DNA of 60,466 bases from Gloeobacterales cyanobacterium ES-bin-313 (GTDB lineage: Bacteria; Cyanobacteriota; Cyanobacteriia; Gloeobacterales; Gloeobacteraceae): positions 1 to 60,466 of the forward strand of contig JACMLN010000165.1 in the NCBI GenBank assembly GCA_014379585.1. The letters are read 5' to 3'. Position numbers and translations under genes: made by a program. The notes beneath the pieces were generated by a model. It ran no database searches. It was not told the DNA's origin and saw nothing but the letters and a program-made list of their open reading frames with translations. Shown here one piece after another: positions 8,918-18,075 of this stretch (positions are counted from its first letter, which is position 1; every line of letters begins with the position of its first letter).

Positions 8918-10609
8918 TCACTGACGGTACAAAACCTTGCCATCGAAGATCGTTAAGACGACGCGGGTTTTGTAGATATCCATGGTCGGAATTTTGAATA
9001 GATCCTGGGAGAAAACAATGATGTCAGCCCACATACCGGGAGCAAGTTGGCCTTTGGTCTTCTCTTCGAAAGAAGCATAGGCTCCTGCACTGGTGTAGCC
9101 TCGCAATGCTTGTTCAACGGTAAGCCTTTGTTTCGGAATCCAGCCGCCTGGTGGGTTGCCTTCGATGGTGCGACGGTTGACGGCGTTGTGCAGGCCACGC
9201 ATCGGATCGAGGCTGATCGCCGCTGGCCAATCGCTGCTGAGGACAAGATGAGCACCACTTTTCAATAGTTCGGCCCAGGCAAAAGCGCGGTTCACACGCT
9301 CAGGCCCAACTGCCTTCGACCAGACTTCGATGGTGTCCGGGTCGGCGTGGATCGGTTCCATAGAAGGCATCACCCCGATCTGCGCAAAACGGGGAATGTC
9401 TTCGGGGGAAACCACTTCGATATGTTCGATGCGAAAACGCGGATCGACGTTGGGGGCAATGCTACTGGCGTATTGATAGCCGTTTAAGGCCATGCGTACC
9501 CCCCGGTCGCCAATGGCGTGGGTGTAGAGCTGAAAACCGGCTTGGGCATATTGGCCGACAACATAGTTGTATTCCGGCTGGGTGTAGGCGGGATTGCCTT
9601 TTTGCTTTGGAAGATCTGTGTAGGGGGCGAGCATGGCAGCAGTGTGGGACTCGATCACCCCATCCATAAAGAATTTCACCGCTCCCGCCCGCAACATCGG
9701 GTTGCCTGTGTACTTGTCTTTTAATTTTTTCCAGGTTTCTAGATCTTTGAGGCTCTCTTTGCCGTCCACACCGAAGGCGACAGAGGTTCGAACCGTGAGT
9801 TCCCCTTTTTGCAGCAAAGTTTCATAGCGTGCCAGTTCTTCTGGGCTACCACTGGCATTTTGCATACTGGTGATCCCTAAAGAGGCCAGCAGCTTCATCC
9901 CTGTTTTGAGGGCGGTCAGTTCTTGTTCGGGGGTAGGATCGGGGATCAATTTGCCGATCAGACTGCCAGCGTCTTCTTTAAACACGCCTGTGGGTAGACC
10001 CGTCTTTGGGTCGCGGACAATTTCGCCGATACCTTCCACTTTCGTCTGTGCTGTGATCTTGGCTAGCTCTATGGCTTTGGAGTTCGCCCAGCCCGTGTGG
10101 CCGTCGTAGGCGCGCAGATAGACTGGCCGATCTGCAATCACAGCATCGAGATCTTGGCGAGTCGGTAAACGTTTTCCAGGCAAATAAGCGTACTCCCAGC
10201 CCCGTCCATAGATCCAGGGACGGTCAGGATGGGCTTTGGCGTAAGCGACGACGCGCTCTTGAATCGCCTGCAAAGAGCGCGCTCCGGTCAGATCCACTTC
10301 GTCTAAACCCAAGGAGCCACTCAAAAAATGGATGTGGGCATCGTTAAACCCAGGCGAAGCAAGTCGTCCACCGAGATCGATCACCTCTGTACTTTTGTCG
10401 GCAAGGGCTTTTATTTCTGCATCTGTGCCAACGGCTAGGATCTTGTGATCTCGAATCGCCAATGCCTGTGCCCAAGGGCGCGCTTCCACGCCTGTCCAAA
10501 GCCGACCGTTGATCAACACCAGTTCAGCCGTTTGGGGAGATTCCGCCCAGACAGGAAAGGCAAGGCCAAGTAGAGCAACAAAAAGAATCAGCGGGCGCAC
10601 AACTTTCAC
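8918..10609 (-). CDS. exported amidohydrolase (YtcJ-like, amidohydrolase family 3)
   Basis: This is a metal-dependent hydrolase of the amidohydrolase superfamily, 563 residues, with a Sec signal peptide ending at PVWA (residue 22). Metal and active-site signatures include the HxH motif in [14 protein letters not shown] (about residue 92), THAIGDRG and RIEHIEVV in the second half, and a conserved Asp in LSSDWPAA. The family hydrolyses amides or cyclic amides of varied structure; the substrate cannot be read from the sequence. Export to the periplasm is seen in part of the family. The start is GTG at 10609. It is monocistronic, convergent with the efflux operon. Confidence 0.9.
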   Translation of the reverse strand: MKVVRPLILFVALLGLAFPVWAESPQTAELVLINGRLWTGVEARPWAQALAIRDHKILAVGTDAEIKALADKSTEVIDLGGRLASPGFNDAHIHFLSGSLGLDEVDLTGARSLQAIQERVVAYAKAHPDRPWIYGRGWEYAYLPGKRLPTRQDLDAVIADRPVYLRAYDGHTGWANSKAIELAKITAQTKVEGIGEIVRDPKTGLPTGVFKEDAGSLIGKLIPDPTPEQELTALKTGMKLLASLGITSMQNASGSPEELARYETLLQKGELTVRTSVAFGVDGKESLKDLETWKKLKDKYTGNPMLRAGAVKFFMDGVIESHTAAMLAPYTDLPKQKGNPAYTQPEYNYVVGQYAQAGFQLYTHAIGDRGVRMALNGYQYASSIAPNVDPRFRIEHIEVVSPEDIPRFAQIGVMPSMEPIHADPDTIEVWSKAVGPERVNRAFAWAELLKSGAHLVLSSDWPAAISLDPMRGLHNAVNRRTIEGNPPGGWIPKQRLTVEQALRGYTSAGAYASFEEKTKGQLAPGMWADIIVFSQDLFKIPTMDIYKTRVVLTIFDGKVLYRQ

Positions 10610-10668
10610 GTTTTATCTTTCCGAATAGTGCCGATCTACCTTGCCAGTGCCCCTGCCGAAAAGTCGTA

Positions 10669-11274
10669 TCAAGGGTCACGGATCGTTCCTTGTCTCACGA
10701 ACCCCCAACTTTCCCACTTCCAGACCGAGAGTGAAGTTGTCCAACAACGGTTGGGTGGATCTGTGTAGCTGCCGTCAGCAAAGATCACCACGGGTTCACC
10801 AGTCCCTTTGAGATCGGCAATTTCCATGGTGCAGTGGGGATGGGGCAAACTTGAAGACGTGTGATTATTTGCGAGTGAAAGAATTATGAATCCTGCTTGT
10901 TTGAGAGCCTTTTCAACTCCAGGCTCCGCCCGCAGATGAAAACTATTTAATGCGATCCCAGCACCCGAAACAATCGGTGCTTCAAGATTGCCGAAGATAA
11001 TATTCGATCTTTTTAGGCTACTTTTTACTTCTAAAAAAGGATAATCTAATCCATACTTCTCGATTTGCCTTCCGACATTTCTGCCTAGCATGATATCCCC
11101 AACGGCAGTGAGGATAATCGGTTGTGTTTGCTCAGATTGCTCCATAAGCAAATTCCGAAAGCAAGTAAAGCTCGTTTCCCACGCACAGCTACCTTTTGCT
11201 CTCACCAAAGAGGTTGAAGGAAAAAAGGTAGCGAACAACACAATAAACCCAAGCCAAATATGATGTTTCAACAT
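10669..11274 (-). pseudogene. CapA-like protein fused to an FG-GAP/VCBS-like tail (probable deletion chimera)
   Basis: From ATG at 11274 the frame begins with a signal peptide (about residues 1-26). It then has a recognisable CapA/PgsA poly-gamma-glutamate synthesis domain: TAVGDIMLGRNVG, FGNLEAPIV and LSLANNHT. These are the first metallophosphatase-like motifs. Right after NHT the family sequence stops, although CapA proteins usually continue for another 200 or more residues. The last 60 residues instead contain DLKGTGEPVVIFADGS and a Cys/Trp-rich end that looks like a single FG-GAP/VCBS repeat. The simplest reading is an in-frame deletion that joined two neighbouring genes, leaving no active CapA. 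Expression as a short exported protein is possible. Confidence 0.65.
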
Positions 11275-11391
11275 GCTCGTTGGAGAGTGGTAAATCACGG
11301 GATAGCGTGACTTGACCCATTATGAAGCCTATGTAAAGATCACTATTATTAAGAGAGCACATCAAATCTCTCAACTAAAAGGAGCACGATC

Positions 11392-11613
11392 ATGAGTGAA
11401 GTTCGGGAAACATTTGAGTTGATTCAACATGCCCCACGCGAATTGCTCGAAGCAGGGCAAGATGCTTATGATGTGACGCAAGAATTCTTAGAAGATACAG
11501 GCATTCGCGGTGTCATCAACCATGCTGTATCCGACTTGGATGATGCTATGGGCGGCATTATTGGCGAGACTGTTGCAGATATTCAAGATTATTCTGCAGA
11601 AGGAATGGAATAA
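11392..11613 (+). CDS. small acidic protein of unknown function
   Basis: A 73-residue acidic protein that I do not recognise. It has no signal peptide or membrane helix. The pattern is an amphipathic helix (residues 1-32, EVRETFELIQHAPRELLEAG), then an Asp-rich second helix with a GG turn. A strong ribosome-binding site (AAAGGAG, 7 bases before ATG) and a good terminator hairpin just downstream (11639-11665) support a real monocistronic gene. The upstream neighbour is the broken CapA-like gene, divergent from it. Confidence 0.65.
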   Translation: MSEVRETFELIQHAPRELLEAGQDAYDVTQEFLEDTGIRGVINHAVSDLDDAMGGIIGETVADIQDYSAEGME

Positions 11614-11638
11614 TTTAATCAATCATTATCCTCATTCA

Positions 11639-11668
11639 TTCCTGATAGTTTTATGCTATCAGGAATTT
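11639..11668 (+). terminator. terminator hairpin after the small acidic gene
   Basis: Perfect 10-bp arms TTCCTGATAG and CTATCAGGAA enclose a 7-base loop (TTTTATG), followed by TTTCT. It ends the transcript of the 73-residue gene and separates it from the ctp-like gene. Confidence 0.75.
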
Positions 11669-11777
11669 CTCTGTGTCTATGCTCTTTTTGAGATCGACAT
11701 TTCCGCATTGGTGATTTGGCACAATCGAGCTAACGTGAAGAAAGACGAGTGCTACTTTGAGGGAAAGGTGAGGATCC

Positions 11778-13007
11778 GTGCGACTTGATCGTTCTACACA
11801 GGGAATTGTCCTAAGTATTCCTGCTGCGCTCCTCATTTCGGGCTGCTCGCCTGGCCCTACAGCTGGAACTAGTCTCATGGCCTCTCGCACCGCCATGGAA
11901 GAAGTTTGGGACTACGTCAACAAAGATTATGTGGACGGCACTTTCAATGGTCAGGACTGGCAAAAATCCCGCGAACAGTATCTCGGTAAACCAGTGAAAT
12001 CCCGTGAGGAACTGTACGACCAGATTCGCGCCATGCTCAAATCTCTGGATGATCCTTACACCCGCTTTCTTGATCCTGATCAGTTCAAAAGCCTAAAAAC
12101 GACTACCAGTGGAGAGCTTTCGGGGATCGGCATTCAGATTGGCATTGACAAAGTTAAAAACTCTCCCTTTGTGCTCGGTGCTGTGGATGGGACTCCAGCC
12201 TTTCGGGCGGGCATCAAACCAGGGGACTTGATTATCGCGATCAACGACGCTCCCACCAAAGATCTGCCCCTCGACAAAATTGCCTCTCTTCTCAAGGGCG
12301 AAGTTGGCACAGAAGTCACACTCGACTTGCAGCGCGGCGCAAAGCCGTTCCAAGTCTCACTCAAACGGGAAACGATCCAAGTCAATCCCGTCACCTTCGA
12401 AGCCAAGCAAGTGAATGGCAAAACCGTTGGTTATATTCGCCTCGCGCAATTTAATGCCAATGCTGCCGTCGATGTTCAAAAAGCGATTCAAGCTCTCGAA
12501 CAAAAAAATGTCTCTGGTTATCTCCTCGACCTGCGCAGCAATCCCGGTGGATTAGTGACTGGTGGTATTGAAATCGCCCGTTTCTGGCTCAGTCCCGGTC
12601 AGATCATTGTCTACACCGTCAACCGCCAAGGCGCACGGGAAGAAGCACTCGCTACCAAGCAACCCCTGAGCCAAAAACCGTTGGTTTTACTTGTCGATCA
12701 GTTCACCGCCAGTGCCAGTGAAATCCTTGCCGGTGCCCTCAAAGACAACAAGCGGGCGATCCTCATCGGCAAAAAAACATTTGGCAAAGGGGTGATTCAG
12801 GCAGTCCATACCCTCAAGGATGGTTCCGGTCTGGCTGTGACCGTTGCTCGTTACCAAACCCCCAATCGTATCGACATCCACAAAGTCGGGATCGAACCCG
12901 ATACTGTTGCTGCTTTGCCAGCCAGCTTTACTTCAGAGCAAGTCGCTACAGCCACAGATCCCCAATTTATGGCTGGGGTCAAAGCACTCAATAGCCAAAA
13001 AAGATAA
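11778..13007 (+). CDS. ctp: S41 carboxyl-terminal processing peptidase (lipoprotein)
   Basis: A periplasmic serine protease of the CtpA/Prc family, 409 residues. The GTG start at 11778 gives a lipoprotein signal with lipobox LISGC (Cys23). A helical N-domain with DDPYTRFLDPDQF is followed by a PDZ domain (about residues 115-200, FVLGAVDGTPAFRAGIKPGD) and the S41 catalytic core. The Ser/Lys dyad lies in TASASEILAGALKDNKRA and the following GKKTFGKGVIQ. Cyanobacteria have several Ctp paralogues; CtpA matures the D1 protein of photosystem II, but which paralogue this is cannot be decided here. holA follows after 2 bases, so the two are probably co-transcribed. Confidence 0.92.
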   Translation: MRLDRSTQGIVLSIPAALLISGCSPGPTAGTSLMASRTAMEEVWDYVNKDYVDGTFNGQDWQKSREQYLGKPVKSREELYDQIRAMLKSLDDPYTRFLDPDQFKSLKTTTSGELSGIGIQIGIDKVKNSPFVLGAVDGTPAFRAGIKPGDLIIAINDAPTKDLPLDKIASLLKGEVGTEVTLDLQRGAKPFQVSLKRETIQVNPVTFEAKQVNGKTVGYIRLAQFNANAAVDVQKAIQALEQKNVSGYLLDLRSNPGGLVTGGIEIARFWLSPGQIIVYTVNRQGAREEALATKQPLSQKPLVLLVDQFTASASEILAGALKDNKRAILIGKKTFGKGVIQAVHTLKDGSGLAVTVARYQTPNRIDIHKVGIEPDTVAALPASFTSEQVATATDPQFMAGVKALNSQKR

Positions 13008-13009
13008 TC

Positions 13010-13996
13010 ATGCCCGTCTATCTTTTTTGGGGAGAAGATAATTTTTGTCTGAGCAAAGCGGTTCAGACCCTCCGTGGCAGTGTGCTTGACCCCAATTGGG
13101 AGAGTTTTAACTACCAACGCCTCGGCAGTGACGGTGCCATTGAAGCCCTCAATCAAGCCGTGACATCGCCTTTTGGCCTGGGTGGACGGCTGATTTGGAT
13201 TGAAGAGGCTCCAATCTTTAACAAGTCTTCTGAGAGTACCGAGAGTCAGATGGCTGAATTCGAGCGCACCTTGCCCCGGATTCCTGAGACCAATCATTTG
13301 CTCTTTACCCAGACAACCAAACCCGACGAGCGTCTCAAATCGACAAAAACCCTGCGCAAATTGGGAGAAGTGCGCGAATTTGCTTTGATTCCTCCCTGGC
13401 AAGAGGATCAGTTGCGGGATCAAGTCCTGCGCATGGCCGCCGAGCAAAAGATCAAAGTCACACCGGGAGCAGCACAGCTCCTCGCCGAGGCGATTGGCAA
13501 CGATACGCGGCGACTCGACGGCGAACTGACCAAACTTGCCCTCTACGTCGGCGATCGTCCCGTGGACGAAAAAGCGGTGGCGGCGCTGACAATTAGCGGT
13601 GCCCAGAGCAGTTTTAATCTCGGTTCAGCCCTGCTTTCAGGCAACACTGCCCAAGCTTTGAATATTGTCGATGAACTCTTGCGCCGCAATGAACCAGCCC
13701 TGCGCATGTTGGCAGTACTGGTTAACCAATTTCGTACCTGGCTCTGGGTGCGCTTAATGGTCGAGTCCGGAGAGCGGGATCGCCAAGTGATCGCCAAAGC
13801 TGCTGAGGTGGGCAATCCAAACCGTCTCTTCTTCTTGCAAAAAGAAACCGAGAAGCGCTCGGCTCGCCAACTCAGCCACGTCTTACCCGCACTTTTAGAG
13901 GCCGAAGTCCAGCTCAAAACCGGACAGCCTGACCGCCTCGTTCTTCAAACCCTCGCGGTGCGCATCGGCACGATCTTCGCTCAGCGAACCAGCTGA
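13010..13996 (+). CDS. holA: DNA polymerase III delta subunit
   Basis: Delta opens the beta sliding clamp within the clamp loader. The 328-residue protein begins with the typical clamp-contacting N-domain (MPVYLFWGEDNFCLSKAV), has the linker around TPGAAQLLAEAIGNDTRRLDGEL (about residues 150-173) where the second AAA+ lid starts, and ends with the C-terminal collar domain containing NPNRLFFLQKE. Length and architecture are normal. It follows the ctp gene directly and overlaps the convergent YheT-type gene by 16 bases at the 3' ends. Confidence 0.9.
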   Translation: MPVYLFWGEDNFCLSKAVQTLRGSVLDPNWESFNYQRLGSDGAIEALNQAVTSPFGLGGRLIWIEEAPIFNKSSESTESQMAEFERTLPRIPETNHLLFTQTTKPDERLKSTKTLRKLGEVREFALIPPWQEDQLRDQVLRMAAEQKIKVTPGAAQLLAEAIGNDTRRLDGELTKLALYVGDRPVDEKAVAALTISGAQSSFNLGSALLSGNTAQALNIVDELLRRNEPALRMLAVLVNQFRTWLWVRLMVESGERDRQVIAKAAEVGNPNRLFFLQKETEKRSARQLSHVLPALLEAEVQLKTGQPDRLVLQTLAVRIGTIFAQRTS

Positions 13997-15012
13997 TCAC
14001 AGTACTCCAGGACGCGATTGAGCGCCCAAAATTCATCTTCGTCGCCGTCAGGAAAGCCAACATAACCGACGTGGCCACCGTGGGGGGTGATTACCAAAGT
14101 TGCTTGGGGATTACTGCCACTGCGCCGCCGCAATTCTGGCAAAATGCGTGGATCGAACATCGGATCATCTTCGGCATAAAGAATCAGGTGAGGGAGTTTC
14201 AGCTCTTCAAGCAGATACAAACCACTGGTCTGCTTGTAATAATCTTCAACACTCGAAAAACCGTAGTAATCGATCACCATTTCATCGTCAAACTCGCTGA
14301 TGTAGTTGACCCTTTCTAAAATCCCCGGTGGAACCGTTTCAGGATAGTACTGGAGCCTTCTTTTGACTTCGCAGCGCAAATCCTTCACCAAAGCCGCTTC
14401 AAGGGTTCTGCCAACTAGTGTGGTGCGCAAGTTATCTAAAGACCAAGTGGATTGGAGGTTCGGGCAGATGGTACAGGCACCGAGAATTGCCGTTTCTCCT
14501 AGGTCCACAGCCGCTTTCAGTGACCAAAGTACCAGTTGCCCTCCCAAGGAAAAGCCAACGGGAATCGCATGACGGGCACAACCGAGGACATGGGCTTGGC
14601 GGGCGATGCACACAATATCTTCCCCATCGCGCCAACCGTCCGAGGGCGGCACAGGCGAAAGTTGGGCCGTGCGACCGTGACCGCGCCAATCGTAGAGAAC
14701 GACATCGTAACCTTGGGCGTAGGCTTTGCGGGCGAGATAGTGGGTGTACCAACTCGTGTCCATCATCCCGGTGATCCCGTAGCAAAGCACCAAAGTTGCC
14801 CGTGCTGTCTGTGGTTGACGGGCGAACCGACCAGCAATCGGCACACCCTCGGCACCTCTAAACGTTTGTTCCTGCCAGGGTACGGGGGGCAATTTCGGGG
14901 CGAGAGACGAATTTTCGCCTTCCCGTATCCAGGTGTTGCCGTGGTACAAACTGACCAAAATAGTCTGCACTAGTCCATTTTTGAAGAACCAGGGTGCTTC
15001 GTAAGGTTTCAT
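13981..15012 (-). CDS. YheT-type alpha/beta hydrolase
   Basis: A cytoplasmic alpha/beta-hydrolase of the YheT (COG0429) family. The N-terminal YHGNTW and the strand TLVLCYGITGMMDTSWY, with a Gly-Ile-Thr-Gly oxyanion region, are typical. The nucleophile elbow is PVGFSLGGQL, and the acid and base are in LILYAEDDPMFDP and TPHGGHVGYV. The substrate is unknown; eukaryotic ABHD relatives act on lipids. ATG at 15012 overlaps the TGA of the upstream DUF3493-like gene, which points to coupled translation of the pair; a GTG one codon earlier is in frame. Confidence 0.88.
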   Translation of the reverse strand: MKPYEAPWFFKNGLVQTILVSLYHGNTWIREGENSSLAPKLPPVPWQEQTFRGAEGVPIAGRFARQPQTARATLVLCYGITGMMDTSWYTHYLARKAYAQGYDVVLYDWRGHGRTAQLSPVPPSDGWRDGEDIVCIARQAHVLGCARHAIPVGFSLGGQLVLWSLKAAVDLGETAILGACTICPNLQSTWSLDNLRTTLVGRTLEAALVKDLRCEVKRRLQYYPETVPPGILERVNYISEFDDEMVIDYYGFSSVEDYYKQTSGLYLLEELKLPHLILYAEDDPMFDPRILPELRRRSGSNPQATLVITPHGGHVGYVGFPDGDEDEFWALNRVLEYCDQLVR

Positions 15013-15338
15013 CACTTGCCTTCGCCCCGCTTTTCCTCCTGGGCTAAGTAGCGGGCAAATAGTCGATCTTGCTGCTGCGATTCAATTTTCCAAAGCACAA
15101 ACATGATCATCATCACTGCGCTCTGGATCACCAGATTCCGCACACTGATTTCCAGTTCACGGCCCGCAATCACCCGAAAAAGATTGATCCAGAAGCCAAT
15201 AAAGCCACTCGCCCCAAAGACAACGTAAAAGAATAGGCGCACTTTTCGCCAAGGCCGTTGGGCTTCGGCGCGCAGCAATGCCCGACGATGGGCTATTTCC
15301 CCAGAATTCATGGCTTTCTGCAACAGAACTTTACCCAT
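15012..15338 (-). CDS. DUF3493-like small membrane protein
   Basis: A 108-residue protein with two predicted helices (about residues 32-50, VRLFFYVVFGASGFIGFWI, and about 66-84, VIQSAVMMIMFVLWKI) after a basic amphipathic segment (LLRAEAQRPWRKV). This arrangement and the FGASGFIG motif match the DUF3493 family of cyanobacteria and plastids, part of which is linked in plants to photosystem assembly (LPA/REP27-type proteins). That role for this copy is inference. The start at 15338 is the family-like one; the frame extends further upstream but would then run toward the divergent glycosyltransferase gene. It is coupled to the YheT-type gene. Confidence 0.75.
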   Translation of the reverse strand: MGKVLLQKAMNSGEIAHRRALLRAEAQRPWRKVRLFFYVVFGASGFIGFWINLFRVIAGRELEISVRNLVIQSAVMMIMFVLWKIESQQQDRLFARYLAQEEKRGEGK

Positions 15339-15399
15339 TATCCCTACAGAACCAGGAACGAGATAAGATCCCTGAGTGCCACTCCAGAGAAAACGCGCT

Positions 15400-16332
15400 A
15401 TGTTTGCGGCTGGTCTCGAAAATCCACCCAAGATCTCCATCGTCACCCCCTCATTTAATCAAGCCAGCTTTTTAGAAGCGACCATCGACAGTGTGCTTTC
15501 CCAGCGCTACCCCAACTTGGAGTACATCATTATCGATGGCGGCTCCACCGATGGCAGTGTCGAGATCATCAAGAAGTACGAAAAGCACCTTGCCTACTGG
15601 GTAAGTGAACCAGATCGTGGCCAGTACGAAGCCATTAACAAAGGATTCGCCCATTCCACAGGCGAGATCCTGGCCTGGATCAATAGTGACGATATGTATC
15701 AGTCTTTTGCTTTTCGCACCGTGGCCAGCATCTTTACCGAATTGCCCCAAGTCGAGTGGCTGACCACCCTCTCTCCGGCGTTTTGGGATTGGTACGGTTT
15801 TAGTCTTGGCTACTGCACCTTTACAGGCTTTGCGCGGGAAGCGTTTTTGGATGGCTATATGTTTCCACCGGGCTACAAAGGGGCACGGGGCACCCCTCAG
15901 CAAGAATCGACCTTTTGGCGGCGCAGCCTTTGGGAGAAAGCAGGGAGCCGGGTTCGCACCGAATTCAAGCTGGCAGGGGACTTTGACCTCTGGTCTCAGT
16001 TCTATCGGCACGCCGATCTGTACACGACCCCTTCTCCTCTAGGAGGCTTTCGCTACCAAGACAAAAATCGCTCTCTTTCTTTCGATGACTACGTTCAAGA
16101 AGCGGAGCGCTCCCTGGAGGAGATGCGCAAGTCTGTGGGATTGTCCAACACGATCTTTAAAAAAATGAAAACGATACTAAGAAAAATTATTCTGCGCCTC
16201 TATATCTACCGAATTCCAGGGATTAGCGTGCTGACAAAACCAATTCTGGATTACCAAGGTCTCCGCATTGTGCGTCAAAAGCGCAATACGCCCCAAGGGT
16301 ACTGGGAGATCGAAATGTACAAATTTCAGTAA
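15400..16332 (+). CDS. family 2 glycosyltransferase
   Basis: A 310-residue GT2 enzyme, GT-A fold. The nucleotide-sugar domain shows SIVTPSFNQASFLEATIDS, the first acidic motif in IIIDGGSTDGS, EPDRGQYEAINKGF, and the DxD-like SDD in LAWINSDDMY. A conserved Trp-rich mid-region and ELAGDFDLWSQFYR-type acceptor helix follow (here KLAGDFDLWSQF). It resembles the GT2 group with EPDxGxYDAMNKG used in O-antigen and exopolysaccharide assembly. ATG at 15400 is preferred to 15376. It precedes the Wzm/Wzt export genes on the same strand, so a role in the exported glycan is likely. Confidence 0.88.
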   Translation: MFAAGLENPPKISIVTPSFNQASFLEATIDSVLSQRYPNLEYIIIDGGSTDGSVEIIKKYEKHLAYWVSEPDRGQYEAINKGFAHSTGEILAWINSDDMYQSFAFRTVASIFTELPQVEWLTTLSPAFWDWYGFSLGYCTFTGFAREAFLDGYMFPPGYKGARGTPQQESTFWRRSLWEKAGSRVRTEFKLAGDFDLWSQFYRHADLYTTPSPLGGFRYQDKNRSLSFDDYVQEAERSLEEMRKSVGLSNTIFKKMKTILRKIILRLYIYRIPGISVLTKPILDYQGLRIVRQKRNTPQGYWEIEMYKFQ

Positions 16333-16437
16333 AGCTTCCCCAGTATACGATAGGAAGCAAATCATATGGCTATACTTGCGACCGAGAAGGCTCTTAGATA
16401 TTCGTGTTAGTATCTTTGAGCACTTTCTTTGCGCCCT

Positions 16438-17244
16438 ATGGCCGTTTCCCTAGGTAATCAGCTCTTTTCTCCGGGGTTGCAGCGCTATTTCAGCGTCCTC
16501 TACGTCCTCACATTGCGCAATCTCAAGATCCGCTATCGCGGTTCGATCCTGGGAGTGTATTGGTCTTTGCTCAATCCAATGATCATGACAGGTATCTACA
16601 CTGCCATCTTTGGTCAAGCATTTACTGCCTACTACGATCACTCTTTGCTCAATTATCTGTTGGCTGCATTCACGGGGCTGGTGGTCACGAACTTTTTTGT
16701 TGCTTCAACGTCTCAAGCTTTAACCAGCGTGGTATCCAACGGTGCGTTGCTCAACAAGATCCAGGTGCCCATGAGTGTCTTCCCGCTGTCGATGATCGCA
16801 GCGAACCTCTTCCAGTTTTCGGTAGGATCTCTGCCTTTACTGGCTGTGGCGACTTTGTGGATCACCCATAATCCCCTGCACTTGCTCCTGCTTCCCCTCC
16901 CAATTTTGGAATTGTTGCTCACTTGCACAGGCATCGGTCTGTTGATTGGTACGCTTTATGTGTTCTTTCGAGATCTGCCGTACTTTTACGAATTAATTAC
17001 CTTTGCATTGTGGATCAGCAGTCCTGTTTTTTATCCAGCGGCGATTGTACCTGAGCAAGTGCGGGCTTTTTTGGTGCTCAACCCCCTCTGGCCGATCATT
17101 GAAGGACTGCGCCAAGTCGTGCTCTCCGACCAAATGCCGGATTTTGGGATGATGGGACTTGGCTTGTTGAGCAGTACGCTGATCTGCGCCATTGGCTGCT
17201 TCTGCTTTCTGCGCTGGCGCGAGGCATTTATGGATCTACTTTGA
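16438..17244 (+). CDS. ABC-2 polysaccharide export permease (Wzm-type)
   Basis: The inner-membrane channel half of an ABC exporter of O-antigen-like polysaccharide. It has about six membrane helices over 268 residues and the N-terminal motif LTLRNLKIRYRGSILGVYWS, typical of Wzm/KpsM/TagG permeases. The central NKIQVPMSVFPLS and the C-terminal NPLWPIIEGLRQVV are also family-like. An in-frame TTG at 16429 exists, but ATG at 16438 is preferred. The ATPase gene follows after 15 bases. Confidence 0.9.
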   Translation: MAVSLGNQLFSPGLQRYFSVLYVLTLRNLKIRYRGSILGVYWSLLNPMIMTGIYTAIFGQAFTAYYDHSLLNYLLAAFTGLVVTNFFVASTSQALTSVVSNGALLNKIQVPMSVFPLSMIAANLFQFSVGSLPLLAVATLWITHNPLHLLLLPLPILELLLTCTGIGLLIGTLYVFFRDLPYFYELITFALWISSPVFYPAAIVPEQVRAFLVLNPLWPIIEGLRQVVLSDQMPDFGMMGLGLLSSTLICAIGCFCFLRWREAFMDLL

Positions 17245-17259
17245 TCGACGAAGGGATGT

Positions 17260-18015
17260 ATGCATTCAACTAGCCCAACTTCCACTGTCATTCGCTTAGA
17301 TAATGTTTCCCTTTGGCGGCGCACTCAGGAAGAGTTTTCCTATGACCTCAAAAAAACGATCCTTTCCTTGATCGAAGGCAAGTACCGCAAACCCGCCCGC
17401 AAGTTGATTTTAGATAAGGTGAGCCTTGCCATTCAACCGGGGGAGATCGTTGGGATCGTCGGTGCGAATGGCTCGGGCAAATCCACCCTGCTCAAAGTGA
17501 TCTGCGGCATTTTGAAGGCAACAGAAGGAAAAGTTCAGGTAAACGGGAAAATTGCTCCCCTGATTGAGTTAGGGGCAGGTTTCGATCAAGATCTTTCTGT
17601 GCGCGACAACATCATCCTCTACGGTGTTCTACTCGGTTTTATGCGTGGAGAAATGATCGATCGATCAGAATCAATTCTTGAGTTTGCTGAATTGCAAGAC
17701 TACGGGGCAGCCCCAGTCAAATCCCTCTCTTCGGGAATGACTGCGCGCTTAGGGTTTGCCATTGCAACGGATGTTCAGCCCGATATTTTAATTTTAGATG
17801 AGGTGCTATCGGTCGGAGATGAAAGCTTTCGCAACAAGTGCCGCCGCCGCCTCGACAAATTCTGGCGGGGCAACGCAACGGTACTCGTTGTCTCTCATAA
17901 CTTGGATTTCATGCGCGAGACCTGCAGCCGGGTAATCTGGCTTCGCAAAGGATCGATTCAGTTAAGCGGTTCCCCCGATGAAGTTGTTTCTAGCTATCAA
18001 CATTCCGTAGGATAG
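17260..18015 (+). CDS. ABC polysaccharide export ATPase (Wzt-type, short form)
   Basis: The nucleotide-binding partner of the permease just upstream. It has Walker A GANGSGKST (about residues 71-79), a Wzt-type Q-loop region, signature SLSSGMTARLGFAIAT, Walker B ILILDEVLSVGDESF and the switch His in VVSHNLDF. At 251 residues it ends after the nucleotide-binding domain and lacks the C-terminal carbohydrate-binding domain of Wzt proteins that recognise a modified glycan end, so export is probably not coupled to chain capping. Confidence 0.92.
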   Translation: MHSTSPTSTVIRLDNVSLWRRTQEEFSYDLKKTILSLIEGKYRKPARKLILDKVSLAIQPGEIVGIVGANGSGKSTLLKVICGILKATEGKVQVNGKIAPLIELGAGFDQDLSVRDNIILYGVLLGFMRGEMIDRSESILEFAELQDYGAAPVKSLSSGMTARLGFAIATDVQPDILILDEVLSVGDESFRNKCRRRLDKFWRGNATVLVVSHNLDFMRETCSRVIWLRKGSIQLSGSPDEVVSSYQHSVG

Positions 18016-18075
18016 ATGCACCATTGATCTCACCCAAGGAAAATAAGTTCGCCCCCAGACGATACCTCGATCAAC

